Source: Methylocystis sp.
Lineage (GTDB): Bacteria; Pseudomonadota; Alphaproteobacteria; Rhizobiales; Beijerinckiaceae
NCBI GenBank assembly: GCA_021731565.1
Contig: JAKFXD010000136.1
Coordinates: forward strand, 1 to 35,615
DNA length: 35,615 nucleotides
Direction: 5' to 3'
The stretch's first letter is position 1; every line of letters begins with the position of its first letter. Positions 1 to 8,320 of this stretch are shown here, piece after piece. The position numbers and the translations under genes are program-made. Under the pieces are notes generated by a model. That model had not been told where the DNA came from. It made no database searches and saw nothing but the letters and a program-made list of their open reading frames with translations.

Positions 1-882
1 GACGATTATTTCTACGACGCCGACGGCGAGTTGCTGATCGTTCCGCAGTTCGGCGATCTGCGCATCTTCACTGAGTTCGGCCTCCTCGAATGTTCTCCCA
101 GTGAGATATGCGTCATTCCGCGCGGCGTGAAATTTCGAGTTGAACTCGCGGCCGGCCCGTCTCGCGGCTATGTCTGCGAAAATTACGGCGCGCCCTTCGC
201 ATTGCCCTATCGCGGCGCGATCGGCGCGAACGGACTCGCCAATCCGCGCGACTTTTTTACGCCGACCGCCGCTTACGAGGACAAGGAAAAACCCTGCCGC
301 CTGACGATCAAATGGGGCGGCTCCTTCTTTCGTTGCGAGATCGATCATTCGCCGCTCGACGTCGTCGCCTGGCACGGTAATTATGCGCCCTATAAATATG
401 ATCTGCGCAAATTCTGTCCGGTCGGCGCCGTGTTGTTCGATCATCCCGATCCATCAATCTTTACGGTCCTGACCTCGCCTTCGAACGAAACCGGCGTCGG
501 CAATGCCGACTTCGCGATTTTTCCGCCGCGCTGGCAAGTCGCGGAGCATACGTTCCGGCCGCCATGGTACCATTTGAACATAATGAGCGAATTCATGGGT
601 TTGATTTACGGGCGCTATGACGCGAAGCCGTCGGGCTTCGAGCCCGGCGGCATGTCGCTGCATAATGCGATGTTGCCGCATGGCCCCGACGCCGAAGCTT
701 TCGCACAGGCTTCCCAGGCGGATCTTGGCCCGGTGAAGATCGACGACGGCCTTGCCTTCATGTTCGAGTCGCGGCTTCCCTTCTATCCGACCGCTTTCGC
801 CCTCTCGCTTGAAACGCTGCAGAAGGACTATGCGGACTGCTGGTCGGGATTGCGCCGTCATTTCACTGGCGACGGCCCGTGA
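1..882 (+). CDS. hmgA: Homogentisate 1,2-dioxygenase (5' truncated)
   Basis: Opens the aromatic ring of homogentisate to maleylacetoacetate in Phe/Tyr catabolism, using a mononuclear Fe(II) in the cytosol. The reading frame is open from the first base, so the start lies upstream and about the first third of the protein is missing. Family hallmarks are the [11 protein letters not shown] segment, [20 protein letters not shown], and the iron-site region: the His of WYHLN, the Glu of SEFMGL and the His of MLPHGPD. The final TGA overlaps the GTG start of the downstream fumarylacetoacetase by 4 nt, which implies translational coupling in a homogentisate operon. An internal TTG at 31 is not a credible start because conserved sequence precedes it. 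Confidence 0.95.
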   Translation, partial: DDYFYDADGELLIVPQFGDLRIFTEFGLLECSPSEICVIPRGVKFRVELAAGPSRGYVCENYGAPFALPYRGAIGANGLANPRDFFTPTAAYEDKEKPCRLTIKWGGSFFRCEIDHSPLDVVAWHGNYAPYKYDLRKFCPVGAVLFDHPDPSIFTVLTSPSNETGVGNADFAIFPPRWQVAEHTFRPPWYHLNIMSEFMGLIYGRYDAKPSGFEPGGMSLHNAMLPHGPDAEAFAQASQADLGPVKIDDGLAFMFESRLPFYPTAFALSLETLQKDYADCWSGLRRHFTGDGP

Positions 883-1898
883 AGCTCGCATCCCTGAAGA
901 GCCGTCGCGACGGCGCGCTCATCCTCGTTTCGCGCGACCTGTCGCGCGCCGTGGCGGCGGGCTTCGTCGCGCCGACAATGCAGTCGGCGATCGACGACTG
1001 GGACGCCGTCGCGCCGGAGTTGCGGGCGCTGGCGGCGCGCCTCGAATGCGGCCTTCGCGAAAGCTTTCCCTTTCGCGAAGAAGACTGCGCGTCGCCGCTG
1101 CCGCGCGCCTATCAATGGGCGGACGGCTCGGCCTATGTGAATCACGTCGCGCTGGTTCGAAAGTCCCGCGGCGCGGAAATGCCGGAGAGCTTCTGGAGCG
1201 ATCCGCTGATCTATCAGGGCGGCTCCGACGGCTTCCTCGGGCCCCGTGAGGACATTCCCTTGCTCGATGAGACGCACGACCTCGATCTCGAAGCCGAGGT
1301 CGCGGTGATGACCGACGACGTTCCGATGGGCGTCACGCCGGACGAAGCGCGCGGCCATATCAGGCTTGTCCTGCTGGTCAATGACGTGACCCTGCGCGGC
1401 TTGGTCGCGCCGGAGCTCGCAAAGGGGTTCGGCTTTTTTCAATCAAAGCCGGCTTCCGCCTTTTCACCCGTCGCCGTGACGCCTGACGAATTTGGCGACG
1501 CCTGGGACGGCGGAAGGCTGTCGCTGCCGCTCCTCTCCTTCGTCAATGGCGCGCCGCTCGGCCGGCCTGACGCCGGCAAGGACATGACCTTCGACTTTCC
1601 GCGTCTCATCGCTCATGCGGCGCGAACGCGCGCGCTTAGCGCCGGCACGATCATCGGCTCAGGCACGGTGTCCAACCGGGACGCCGACGGCGGTCCCGGC
1701 AGGCCGATCGGGCAGGGCGGGGACGGCTATTCCTGCATCGCCGAGCAACGCGTCGTGGAGAAACTCATCGAGGGCGCGCCGCGAACGCCCTTTTTGAAGG
1801 CCGGCGATGTTGTGCGCATCGAAATGCGCGACGCGGACGGGCGCTCGATCTTTGGCGCCATCGAGCAACGGGTGACGAGTTCAGGCCGAGAAGGTTAG
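879..1898 (+). CDS. Fumarylacetoacetase (FAH family)
   Basis: Hydrolyses fumarylacetoacetate to fumarate and acetoacetate, the last step of the homogentisate pathway. It is 339 aa, the size of the compact proteobacterial FAH rather than the ~420-aa animal enzyme. Recognisable blocks are [17 protein letters not shown] (res 74-90), the acidic metal-site cluster [10 protein letters not shown] (134-143, with E138 and E140), VNDVTLR with D169, [16 protein letters not shown] (182-197), and the [13 protein letters not shown] loop near 265. The GTG start is fixed by the 4-nt overlap with hmgA. Its stop overlaps the stop of the opposing phhA gene by 4 nt. Maleylacetoacetate isomerase, normally needed between HmgA and FAH, is not next to it. 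Confidence 0.93.
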   Translation: MKLASLKSRRDGALILVSRDLSRAVAAGFVAPTMQSAIDDWDAVAPELRALAARLECGLRESFPFREEDCASPLPRAYQWADGSAYVNHVALVRKSRGAEMPESFWSDPLIYQGGSDGFLGPREDIPLLDETHDLDLEAEVAVMTDDVPMGVTPDEARGHIRLVLLVNDVTLRGLVAPELAKGFGFFQSKPASAFSPVAVTPDEFGDAWDGGRLSLPLLSFVNGAPLGRPDAGKDMTFDFPRLIAHAARTRALSAGTIIGSGTVSNRDADGGPGRPIGQGGDGYSCIAEQRVVEKLIEGAPRTPFLKAGDVVRIEMRDADGRSIFGAIEQRVTSSGREG

Positions 1899-2773
1899 GC
1901 GCTTCGCTTGGCGCGAAAATAATGGAAATCGCCGCGCGAGATGATGCGATCATCCGGCGCCAGCTCATAGGGGGCAAAGTCCGAAGCGCCGCGCAGCCGA
2001 TCATAGATCGGACCGAAATCCTGATAGCCGGCGGCGAGAAGCTTCTCGAAACTTTCGATGACGAAATAGGTCTGCTGAAAATCGCTGATGACGTAATTGG
2101 TCCGCATCACCCGTTCGAGATCGAAGGCGACGCGGTTCGGCGAGGAATCTTCGAGCGAAAAAATCGTCTCCGAAGGCGAGGACATGATTCCGGCCCCAAA
2201 GATGCGCGGCCCCGCCGGCGTCTCGATCAGGCCGAATTCGATCGTATACCAGTAAAGCCGCGCGAGATGGTGGAGCTGCCCGCGCGCCAGCGCCCGTTGG
2301 CCGCCCTTGCCGTAAGCTTCGAGAAAGCGCGCATAGGTCGGATCGGCGAGGAGCGGCACATGGCCGAAGACGTCGTGGAAGACGTCGGGCTCCTGCAGAT
2401 ATCCAAGTTCCGACTCGGGGCGAATGAAGGCGCCGGCCGGAAAGCGCCGATTGGCGAGATGATCGAAGAAGGCGTCGTCGGGGATGAGTCCCGCGACCGG
2501 AACCACGCTCCAGCCGGTCATCGCGCCCAATCGGCGGCTCAGATCCGCGAAATCCGGAATGCCGGAGCGCGACAGTTCAAGCTTCTGCTTGGCCTCCAGG
2601 AATTCGTCGCAGGCCCGCCCCGGCAAGAGCTTCGCCTGGCGGGCGAAGAGCCTGTTCCAGCGATCGTGCTCCGCGTCGCTGTAGGAGGCCCAGTTCTGAT
2701 CAATCGTCCAGTCCGCCCGTCGGGGCGCCTGCGCGTAGCGATTCTTGCTTTCGTCCGCGAGTTGCAGTCCCAT
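1895..2773 (-). CDS. phhA: Phenylalanine 4-monooxygenase (pterin-dependent)
   Basis: Hydroxylates L-phenylalanine to L-tyrosine with tetrahydrobiopterin, O2 and a non-haem iron, feeding the homogentisate pathway encoded beside it. It is 292 aa, the normal length of the bacterial single-domain enzyme without the ACT regulatory domain. Iron ligands are visible as H133 and H138 in PDVFHDVFGHVP and E179 in YWYTIEFGL. Other family blocks are FIRPESELGYLQEPD (117-130) and SSPSETIFSLED (198-209). The ATG at 2773 has only a weak Shine-Dalgarno. It is convergent with the fumarylacetoacetase gene (4-nt stop overlap) and divergent from mmsA across about 100 bp that probably holds both promoters. Confidence 0.96.
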   Translation of the reverse strand: MGLQLADESKNRYAQAPRRADWTIDQNWASYSDAEHDRWNRLFARQAKLLPGRACDEFLEAKQKLELSRSGIPDFADLSRRLGAMTGWSVVPVAGLIPDDAFFDHLANRRFPAGAFIRPESELGYLQEPDVFHDVFGHVPLLADPTYARFLEAYGKGGQRALARGQLHHLARLYWYTIEFGLIETPAGPRIFGAGIMSSPSETIFSLEDSSPNRVAFDLERVMRTNYVISDFQQTYFVIESFEKLLAAGYQDFGPIYDRLRGASDFAPYELAPDDRIISRGDFHYFRAKRSA

Positions 2774-2872
2774 CGCCGATGGCCGTCGTGCAAGCCCTTT
2801 CTCTTCAATATATAGGCAAGCCGCCCGGTCTTGCGAGATGACATCGCGCCGACGCGCCTTAGATGAGCGAAG

Positions 2873-4369
2873 ATGGAAGAATTATCGCATTTTATCGGCG
2901 GACGCCGGGTTAGGGGAACGTCCGGGCGTTTTTGCGACGCCTATGAGCCGATGACGGGCGCGGCGATCTCCCGCGTGCCGCTCGCCAGCCGCGAGGAGGT
3001 CCGCGAGGCGATCGATAACGCTGCCGCGGCGCAACGCGAATGGGCGGCGGTCAATCCGCAGCGCCGAGCCCGCGTGCTGATGAAATTCGTCGATATCGTC
3101 GGGCGGGAGAAGGAGAGGCTTGCAGCGATTTTGGCGCGCGAGCACGGCAAGACGCTTGCCGATGCGCAGGGCGAAATTCAGCGCGGCGTCGAGGTTGTCG
3201 AATTCTGCATTGGCGTTCCGCATCTGATGAAAGGCGAATTTACCGATTCGGCAGCCGCCGGCCTCGATGTTTATTCGATGCGCCAGCCGCTCGGCGTCGT
3301 CGCCGGCATAACGCCGTTCAATTTTCCTGTGATGATTCCGATGTGGAAGTTCGCCCCGGCGATCGCCTGCGGCAACGCCTTCATCTTGAAGCCCTCCGAA
3401 CGCAACCCTGGCGCGCCGCTTCTTCTCGCCGAACTGATGTTCGAAGCCGGCCTGCCGCCGGGCGTATTGAACGTCGTCAATGGCGACAGGGAAGCGGTCG
3501 ACGCGCTGCTCGAAGAGCCTCGGGTCAAGGCCATCGGCTTCGTCGGCTCGACGCCTGTCGCCGAATATGTCTATGCGCATGGCGCCGCGCACGGGAAGCG
3601 CGTGCAATGTTTCGGCGGCGCGAAGAACCATATGGTGATCATGCCAGACGCCGACATGGATCAGGCGGTCGACGCACTCGTTGGCGCCGCTTACGGCTCG
3701 GGGGGCGAGCGCTGCATGGCGATTTCGGTCGCCGTGCCGGTGGGCGAAGCGACCGCCGACGCACTCATCGCTCGGCTCGAACCGCGCGTGGAAAACTTGC
3801 GCATCGGGCCGTCGACCGATCCTTCGGCCGATTTCGGCCCGTTGATCACGCGCGCGCATCTGGAGCGGGTCAAGGACTATGTCGCGCTCGGGGTCGAGGA
3901 GGGCGCCAAGCTGCGCGTCGACGGCCGCGGCTTCAAGATGCAGGGCTATGAGAACGGCTTTTACATGGGCGGATGCCTGTTCGACGAGGTGCGGCCGGAC
4001 ATGCGCATCTATAAGGAGGAAATTTTCGGTCCGGTGCTGTCGGTCGTGCGCGCGCGCGGCTTCGACGAGGCGCTGTCGCTCGCCAATAATCACGAATTCG
4101 GCAATGGCGTCGCCATCTTTACCCGCGACGGCGATGCGGCGCGCGAATTCGCCTCCCGCGTCGAAATCGGCATGGTCGGCGTCAATGTGCCGATTCCGAC
4201 GCCGCTCGCCTATTACACTTTCGGCGGCTGGAAGCGCTCGATGTTCGGCGATCTCAATCAGCATGGACCTGACGCCATTCGCTTCTACACAAAGACCAAG
4301 ACAGTCGCATCGCGCTGGCCGGGCGGCGTCAGGTCTGGCGCGAGTTTCGTCATGCCGACTTTGTCTTAA
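2873..4369 (+). CDS. mmsA: Methylmalonate-semialdehyde dehydrogenase (CoA-acylating)
   Basis: Converts (methyl)malonate semialdehyde to propionyl-CoA or acetyl-CoA with NAD+ and CoA in valine, thymine and inositol breakdown. It is 498 aa, typical length. The ALDH fold shows PFNFP with the catalytic Asn at 150, the KPSERNP cofactor loop (173-179), GFVGST (222-227) and catalytic Cys281 in GGERCMAIS. The usual ALDH general-base Glu motif (ELGGK) is replaced by CFGGAKNH (246-253), as is known for the CoA-acylating MMSDH subfamily. The mmsB ORF begins 3 nt after the stop, so the two are an operon. The upstream Shine-Dalgarno is weak. Confidence 0.96.
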   Translation: MEELSHFIGGRRVRGTSGRFCDAYEPMTGAAISRVPLASREEVREAIDNAAAAQREWAAVNPQRRARVLMKFVDIVGREKERLAAILAREHGKTLADAQGEIQRGVEVVEFCIGVPHLMKGEFTDSAAAGLDVYSMRQPLGVVAGITPFNFPVMIPMWKFAPAIACGNAFILKPSERNPGAPLLLAELMFEAGLPPGVLNVVNGDREAVDALLEEPRVKAIGFVGSTPVAEYVYAHGAAHGKRVQCFGGAKNHMVIMPDADMDQAVDALVGAAYGSGGERCMAISVAVPVGEATADALIARLEPRVENLRIGPSTDPSADFGPLITRAHLERVKDYVALGVEEGAKLRVDGRGFKMQGYENGFYMGGCLFDEVRPDMRIYKEEIFGPVLSVVRARGFDEALSLANNHEFGNGVAIFTRDGDAAREFASRVEIGMVGVNVPIPTPLAYYTFGGWKRSMFGDLNQHGPDAIRFYTKTKTVASRWPGGVRSGASFVMPTLS

Positions 4370-4372
4370 GCC

Positions 4373-5248
4373 ATGATGCGCGCGGCTTTCATCGGTCTGG
4401 GCAATATGGGCCGTCCGATGGCGGCGGCGCTGGCGCGCGCCGGCGTCGAGACGCGCGGATTCGATCTTAATGCATCGCTGATCGAAGCCGCCGCCAGCGA
4501 TCGCGTCGTCGCCGCGTGTTCGTTGCGCGATGCGATCGACGGCGCCGACGTCGCCATCACCATGCTGCAGAGCGGCGATCAGACCCTCGCCGTCTGGCGT
4601 GAAATCGCGCCGCAGGTGCGTGGCAAGCTGCTCATCGACTGTTCCACGATTGACGTTGAAAGCGCGCGCGCCGCGCATTCTCTCGCGCAAGAAAACGGCG
4701 CGCTATCGGTCGACGCGCCGGTGTCGGGCGGCGTCGCCGGCGCAAGAGCCGCGACGCTGACTTTTATGTGCGGCGGCGCGGAGGAGGCGTTCGCGGCGGC
4801 GAAGCCCATTCTCGAACATATGGGCGCGCATGCGCTTCACTGCGGCGGCGCCGGCATGGGGCAGGCGGCGAAAATCTGCAACAATCTCATGCTCGGCGTC
4901 ACCATGATCGCGACGGCGGAAGCCTTCGTTCTCGCCGAAAAGCTCGGACTCTCGCATCGGGCGCTGTTCGACGCGGCGTCGATTTCGTCGGGCCAGTCCT
5001 GGTCGCTGACGAGCTATTGTCCCGTGCCGGAGATGACGCCCGCGTCGCCTGCGAACAACGACTACAGGCCAGGCTTCATGAGCGCTTTGATGCTGAAGGA
5101 TTTGAGACTGGCGCAGGAAGCCGCGGCTCGCGCCGGCGCGGCCTCGCCGCTCGGGGCCGCCGCGACGCAGCTCTATGCCCTGCACCAGTCTGCGGGCCAG
5201 GGCGGCGCGGATTTCTCGAGCATCATCAGGCTCATTCGCGGCGAATGA
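4373..5248 (+). CDS. mmsB: 3-hydroxyisobutyrate dehydrogenase
   Basis: Oxidises 3-hydroxyisobutyrate to methylmalonate semialdehyde with NAD+, supplying the substrate of MmsA, whose gene is immediately upstream. It is 291 aa, normal for the beta-hydroxyacid dehydrogenase family. The N-terminal FIGLGNMGRPMA (res 7-18) is the family NAD-binding signature, DAPVSGGVAGA (114-124) is the substrate-binding block, and GGAGMGQAAKICNN (158-171) carries the catalytic Lys167 and Asn171. Two adjacent ATGs (4373 and 4376) are possible starts; sequence does not separate them. Family members also include tartronate semialdehyde reductase, but adjacency to mmsA strongly favours valine catabolism. Confidence 0.95.
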   Translation: MMRAAFIGLGNMGRPMAAALARAGVETRGFDLNASLIEAAASDRVVAACSLRDAIDGADVAITMLQSGDQTLAVWREIAPQVRGKLLIDCSTIDVESARAAHSLAQENGALSVDAPVSGGVAGARAATLTFMCGGAEEAFAAAKPILEHMGAHALHCGGAGMGQAAKICNNLMLGVTMIATAEAFVLAEKLGLSHRALFDAASISSGQSWSLTSYCPVPEMTPASPANNDYRPGFMSALMLKDLRLAQEAAARAGAASPLGAAATQLYALHQSAGQGGADFSSIIRLIRGE

Positions 5249-5358
5249 GTGAATTTACGAACAATCTTGATGTTGAAACAAACACGACATAGCGTGCGCC
5301 CGCAGACGTTGAAGCAGATCAACCGTAAATTCTCTTCACGTCTTACAGGAGGCGACTC

Positions 5359-6366
5359 ATGTCGAATCATTTTACCGGCCTCAGTCTCGGTCCGCCGCTC
5401 GGCGACCAAAGATTGGACCTGTGCGATCTCTATGCCTTCCAATCGCCGAGCGATCCGTCCCGGACGGCGATCATCCTCAACGCCAATCCCAACTGCGATG
5501 AGTTTCATCCTGACGCGATATACAGGCTCAATATCGACAATGACGGCGACTGTCTGACGGACATCGCGATCAGCTATGTGTTTTCGCCAAAGCAGAACGG
5601 CAGACAGACCTTCGACGTTTACCTGGCGCGTGGCGTGGATTCGCGTTCGCCAGAACCCGTCGGCGAAAAGATCGTCTCGGGCGCCGAGGTTTCCTTCGGC
5701 GCCAAGCCGAATATCGTGCGCGCGGGCGATCTCACCTTCTTCACAGGCGTTCGCAGCGACGCGTTCTTCTTCGATTACGACGGCATTCTGGCCTTGTACG
5801 ACACGTCCGGCGGCAGAAACTTCACCGCGCCGCATCTTGGCGGCAAGTCTCCCTGGACGGGCAAGGATTCGAATACGGAGGCCAATGTGCTTTCGACCGT
5901 GGTCGAGATGCCGACAAGCGCGCTTGGCGGGAATCCGGCGGTCAGAATCTGGGGACGCTGCAGCGTGCGCAGCGACGGCAAGCTTATTCATGCCGATCGC
6001 GCCGGTCACCCGTCGGTGAGCAGCTTCTTCAATACCGACGAAACGAAGGAAGAATACAACGCCAGCGAGCCCGTGAACGACCGCGAGCGCTGGCTGGAGC
6101 TGTTCATCCATCTGATGGGGCACACGGGCAACTATGCGCGGGACGAGGCGATCGCAGCGATCGACGCGCATGGCATTTTGCCGGACATGCTGAGCTTCGA
6201 TCCCACAAGGCCGGCAGGCTACCCGAACGGCCGCACCTTCGCCGACGATGTGATCAATTTTCGGCTGTCGTTTCTTTCAAAGGGCGACATTCCGCCGGAT
6301 GGGCTGGAGCCGCATACCGACACTTTGCAGGAATTCCCCTACATCGGAACGCCGCATCCAAAATAA
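5359..6366 (+). CDS. DUF4331 family protein
   Basis: A 335-aa protein of unknown biochemical function with the DUF4331 pattern: an N-terminal LDLCDLYAFQSPSDPSR block (res 16-32), an ILNANPNCDEFHPDA segment, LNIDNDGDCLTDIAISY, and a C-terminal GRTFADDVINFRLSFL block (near 290-310). I see no signal peptide or membrane segment, so a cytosolic location is inferred. An excellent Shine-Dalgarno (AGGAGG, 5347-5352) lies 6 nt before the ATG and fixes the start. It has its own ~110-bp AT-richer upstream region and appears to be a single gene. No substrate or pathway can be deduced. Confidence 0.8.
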   Translation: MSNHFTGLSLGPPLGDQRLDLCDLYAFQSPSDPSRTAIILNANPNCDEFHPDAIYRLNIDNDGDCLTDIAISYVFSPKQNGRQTFDVYLARGVDSRSPEPVGEKIVSGAEVSFGAKPNIVRAGDLTFFTGVRSDAFFFDYDGILALYDTSGGRNFTAPHLGGKSPWTGKDSNTEANVLSTVVEMPTSALGGNPAVRIWGRCSVRSDGKLIHADRAGHPSVSSFFNTDETKEEYNASEPVNDRERWLELFIHLMGHTGNYARDEAIAAIDAHGILPDMLSFDPTRPAGYPNGRTFADDVINFRLSFLSKGDIPPDGLEPHTDTLQEFPYIGTPHPK

Positions 6367-6376
6367 ATCGTAGCCG

Positions 6377-6408
6377 AAAAAAAAGCGGGCGCGCTGGCGG
6401 CGCGCCCG
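6377..6408 (-). terminator. Intrinsic terminator, minus strand
   Basis: A perfect 9-bp stem (CGGGCGCGC / GCGCGCCCG, 6386-6394 and 6400-6408) with a 5-nt loop is followed, read on the minus strand, by eight T (the A-run 6377-6384). It ends the DUF992 transcript. Read on the plus strand it could weakly terminate the DUF4331 gene, but the U-tract is poor in that direction. Confidence 0.88.
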
Positions 6409-6436
6409 TTCTGTCGGTCCATCGCGCAGTCGAAGA

Positions 6437-6979
6437 TTACCGATGGTGGCGGGACTTCTTGGGCGCAGGGCCGGGCGGCGGCGGCGGCGGGGTCACGGGC
6501 ATGTACTGCAAAGAGACGTTGCCGATGCCGGCGGAGACGTTGAGCCCGGTGCCTAAAGAGACGGAAACCGGCTGCAGCGAAATCGTCTTGTTGGAGCCGC
6601 CGACAAGGACAGCGGCGCCGGCGCCGGCGCCGACGGCGACCGACCCTTCCGCGCCGACATAGTCTCCTGCCAGCGCGCCAGGCGCCACGCTGTTCGTGGC
6701 GGCGAGAACCGTCCAAATCATCTGACCCGGACCGCTGATGCCGATATTGGCGCCGACATTGGTCAGCCGGCCGATGTAATGCTGGGGCGGGCTGCCTTTA
6801 GCGTCCGTATACACGCAGTCGAGCGCCTGATTCTCCATAATGATCATGCCGACGCCGCCGGAGACATGGCAGAGAAGGGTGCCGACCTGCACGGATTGCG
6901 CCATGGCGGCGCCGGGCGCGAGCGCGATGACAAAGGACATCGCGCAAAACGCGCGTCCGAGCGAAAAGCGAAACATCAT
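6437..6979 (-). CDS. Secreted DUF992 protein
   Basis: A 180-aa exported protein matching the alphaproteobacterial DUF992 family; function unknown. A Sec signal peptide spans residues 1-27 (basic FRFSLGR, hydrophobic core, AMA cleavage site). The mature part begins with VQVGTLLCHVSGG, and Cys37 and Cys55 (ALDCVYT) are placed to form a disulfide. The middle is glycine/alanine/valine rich and resembles a beta-strand barrel-like repeat. The C-terminus has a six-proline run, then a basic KKSRHHR tail. GGAG lies just before the two consecutive ATG codons. A strong intrinsic terminator follows, and two copies of an 11-nt repeat lie just upstream. Probably monocistronic. Confidence 0.85.
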   Translation of the reverse strand: MMFRFSLGRAFCAMSFVIALAPGAAMAQSVQVGTLLCHVSGGVGMIIMENQALDCVYTDAKGSPPQHYIGRLTNVGANIGISGPGQMIWTVLAATNSVAPGALAGDYVGAEGSVAVGAGAGAAVLVGGSNKTISLQPVSVSLGTGLNVSAGIGNVSLQYMPVTPPPPPPGPAPKKSRHHR

Positions 6980-6997
6980 TGATCTCCATTCATGGCT

Positions 6998-7027
6998 GCG
7001 GAACTCTACCGCGCGGGCGGAACTCTA
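6998..7027. repeat. Direct repeat pair upstream of the DUF992 gene
   Basis: GCGGAACTCTA occurs at 6998-7008 and again at 7017-7027, 19 nt apart start to start, beginning 18 bp before the DUF992 start codon on the minus strand. The near two-turn spacing is what a pair of regulator half-sites would show. A role as operator is inference only. Confidence 0.5.
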
Positions 7028-7333
7028 TAGGCGATAAACGCAAAAAGTAAGCCTGCCGCGAACTCGTTGAACGATCGCTGGAATATATTGCGCCAAGCGC
7101 CCCGCGCCGCGAAGTCCGAGCGAGCGAGCGCCGCGTCAATGCGCCGGCGTGGACGTCGAGGCGCGGGCGTCGGACCGAGTCCGACGCAAGCAGGCGTAAG
7201 TGGGATGCGAGTGGGATGATCGCAAGAACTCGCCGGCCCGCGCGGAGAGCCGCCAAGCGAGAGAGAATATTCGGCGGCGCGGCGCGGTTGCGGTCATCCG
7301 CTTCTCCTTGCGCCGAAAGGCGCTGGCGCGCCG
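7028..7333. other. Non-coding spacer with a perfect 9-bp hairpin
   Basis: No convincing reading frame on either strand. The main structure is a perfect inverted repeat at 7167-7187 (GCGTCGGAC, 3-nt loop CGA, GTCCGACGC). It lacks a T-run, so it is not an obvious Rho-independent terminator. A short tandem AGTGGGATG pair sits near 7199-7218. The hairpin lies downstream of the minus-strand DUF3309 gene and upstream of the DUF992 gene. Confidence 0.5.
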
Positions 7334-7489
7334 TTACAGCCTGCCGATCAACGCCATGACAAGGACGATTGCGAGCATGGCGCCGATGACGCCGCCGGGC
7401 CCATATCCCCATCCGGAACTATAAGGCCATGTCGGAAGCGCGCCGAGAAGCAACAACAGCAGGACGACGATGAGCACAGTCGAGAGCAT
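7334..7489 (-). CDS. DUF3309 small membrane protein
   Basis: A 51-residue protein translated from the minus strand. Residues 1-18 are a hydrophobic helix (MLSTVLIVVLLLLLLGAL), followed by the family signature PTWPYSSGWGYGPGG (19-33) and a second hydrophobic stretch to the C-terminal Leu. This is the DUF3309 pattern widespread in Proteobacteria, whose function is unknown. GGAG sits 7 nt before the ATG. An EcfG-like promoter lies 50 nt upstream, so general-stress control is likely. The protein is probably in the inner membrane. Confidence 0.88.
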   Translation of the reverse strand: MLSTVLIVVLLLLLLGALPTWPYSSGWGYGPGGVIGAMLAIVLVMALIGRL

Positions 7490-7538
7490 GGATCAACTCC
7501 TAGGCCGCGGCGCGTTCTCCGCGCGGCCTTCGATGCGC

Positions 7539-7563
7539 AACTCTCGCGCTGGACGATTGTTCC
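7539..7563 (-). promoter_or_regulatory. EcfG-type (general stress) promoter for the DUF3309 gene
   Basis: On the minus strand GGAAC (7563-7559) is followed by 17 nt and GTT (7541-7539). The alphaproteobacterial EcfG consensus is GGAAC-N16/17-cGTT. The -10 side lies about 50 nt before the DUF3309 ATG, a normal 5' UTR length. The match was read by eye and not scored. Confidence 0.6.
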
Positions 7564-7723
7564 TTGCGGTTTGTCGGCGCGGACATGGCGCGATCGGCTC
7601 TGCTTGTCTTCGAGTCCGGCGCGCCTACTTCAACGCGATAGGCGAACGCCGCCGGGCGGACGCCGAACAAGGAGCGGCTCGCGACCTCGGATGTAAAGGC
7701 GCGAGCCGTTTCGTTCAACTTAC

Positions 7724-8224
7724 TCATTCTAACGGCTTGGGCGTCCCGGCCGGGGCGATATTGAGACGCGGGTCGTCTTTCGGATCGTAGTAGTCGATCT
7801 TCCAGGGCCCGGCGGCGTTGATCTGAAGCACCGAATCCTCGTCGACGAAGACGTAATGCAGGACGCCCGCCGGCATTGAGATAAAGCTCCCGGCGGGAAG
7901 CTTCTCGACGCTGGCGTGGTCGGCGGACTGGCCTCTGCCGAAGCTGAACGCGCCCGAGATGATCGTCACGAGCTCCGCCTTGGGATGCGTGTGCGGCGGC
8001 ACGCGGTAGCCCTTTGGCGCCCTGATGCGAACGACGAATTCTCCCTCCTCGGTCGGATCGCCATAAAGCACCGCCATTTCGGCGCCGCCCGGCAGCGAAC
8101 TCGGCGCCGGCGCCCATTTGACGTCGCCGGGAAGAAACGCGCGATGCGCGTCGACCGCGTCCGCTCGAGCCGTTCCGCCCAAGGCCATAAGCCCGGCGAA
8201 CAGGATTGCTAATCTTGGTCTCAT
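7724..8224 (-). CDS. Secreted cupin-domain protein
   Basis: A 166-aa periplasmic single-domain cupin of unknown substrate. The signal peptide covers residues 1-21 (MRPRLAILFAGLMALGGTARA). Cupin motif 1 is complete: G72-x5-H78-T-H80-x3-E84. Motif 2 is G112-x5-P118-A-G120-x2-H123. The 3-His/1-Glu set needed for a bound metal is therefore present. The frame is open to 8299, but the ATG at 8224 is preferred because GGGAGA precedes it by a few nt and the signal peptide starts there. It could be an oxygenase, an isomerase or a sensing protein; nothing in the context decides. It follows the Cax gene on the same strand. Confidence 0.82.
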   Translation of the reverse strand: MRPRLAILFAGLMALGGTARADAVDAHRAFLPGDVKWAPAPSSLPGGAEMAVLYGDPTEEGEFVVRIRAPKGYRVPPHTHPKAELVTIISGAFSFGRGQSADHASVEKLPAGSFISMPAGVLHYVFVDEDSVLQINAAGPWKIDYYDPKDDPRLNIAPAGTPKPLE

Positions 8225-8260
8225 CGGTCTCTCCCGTCGCGCTCTAGTCTCCTTCGAGCG

Positions 8261-8281
8261 GCGCCGGACGCATGCCGGCGC
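8261..8281 (-). other. Perfect hairpin between the Cax and cupin genes
   Basis: A 7-bp inverted repeat (GCGCCGG / CCGGCGC) with a 7-nt loop lies in the 96-bp gap between the end of the exchanger gene and the cupin start. It has no T-run. It may be a Rho-assisted terminator for the exchanger gene or a 5' UTR structure of the cupin mRNA. Confidence 0.35.
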
Positions 8282-8320
8282 TGCAATACAGAGCGACACA
8301 TATAGGGCGCGATTACGGGG

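Noticed and set aside
2882-4690. A 602-codon minus-strand open frame across mmsA and mmsB
   Set aside because: Lies antisense to two unambiguous enzymes; composition is His/Arg/Asp rich, as antisense frames in this genome are.
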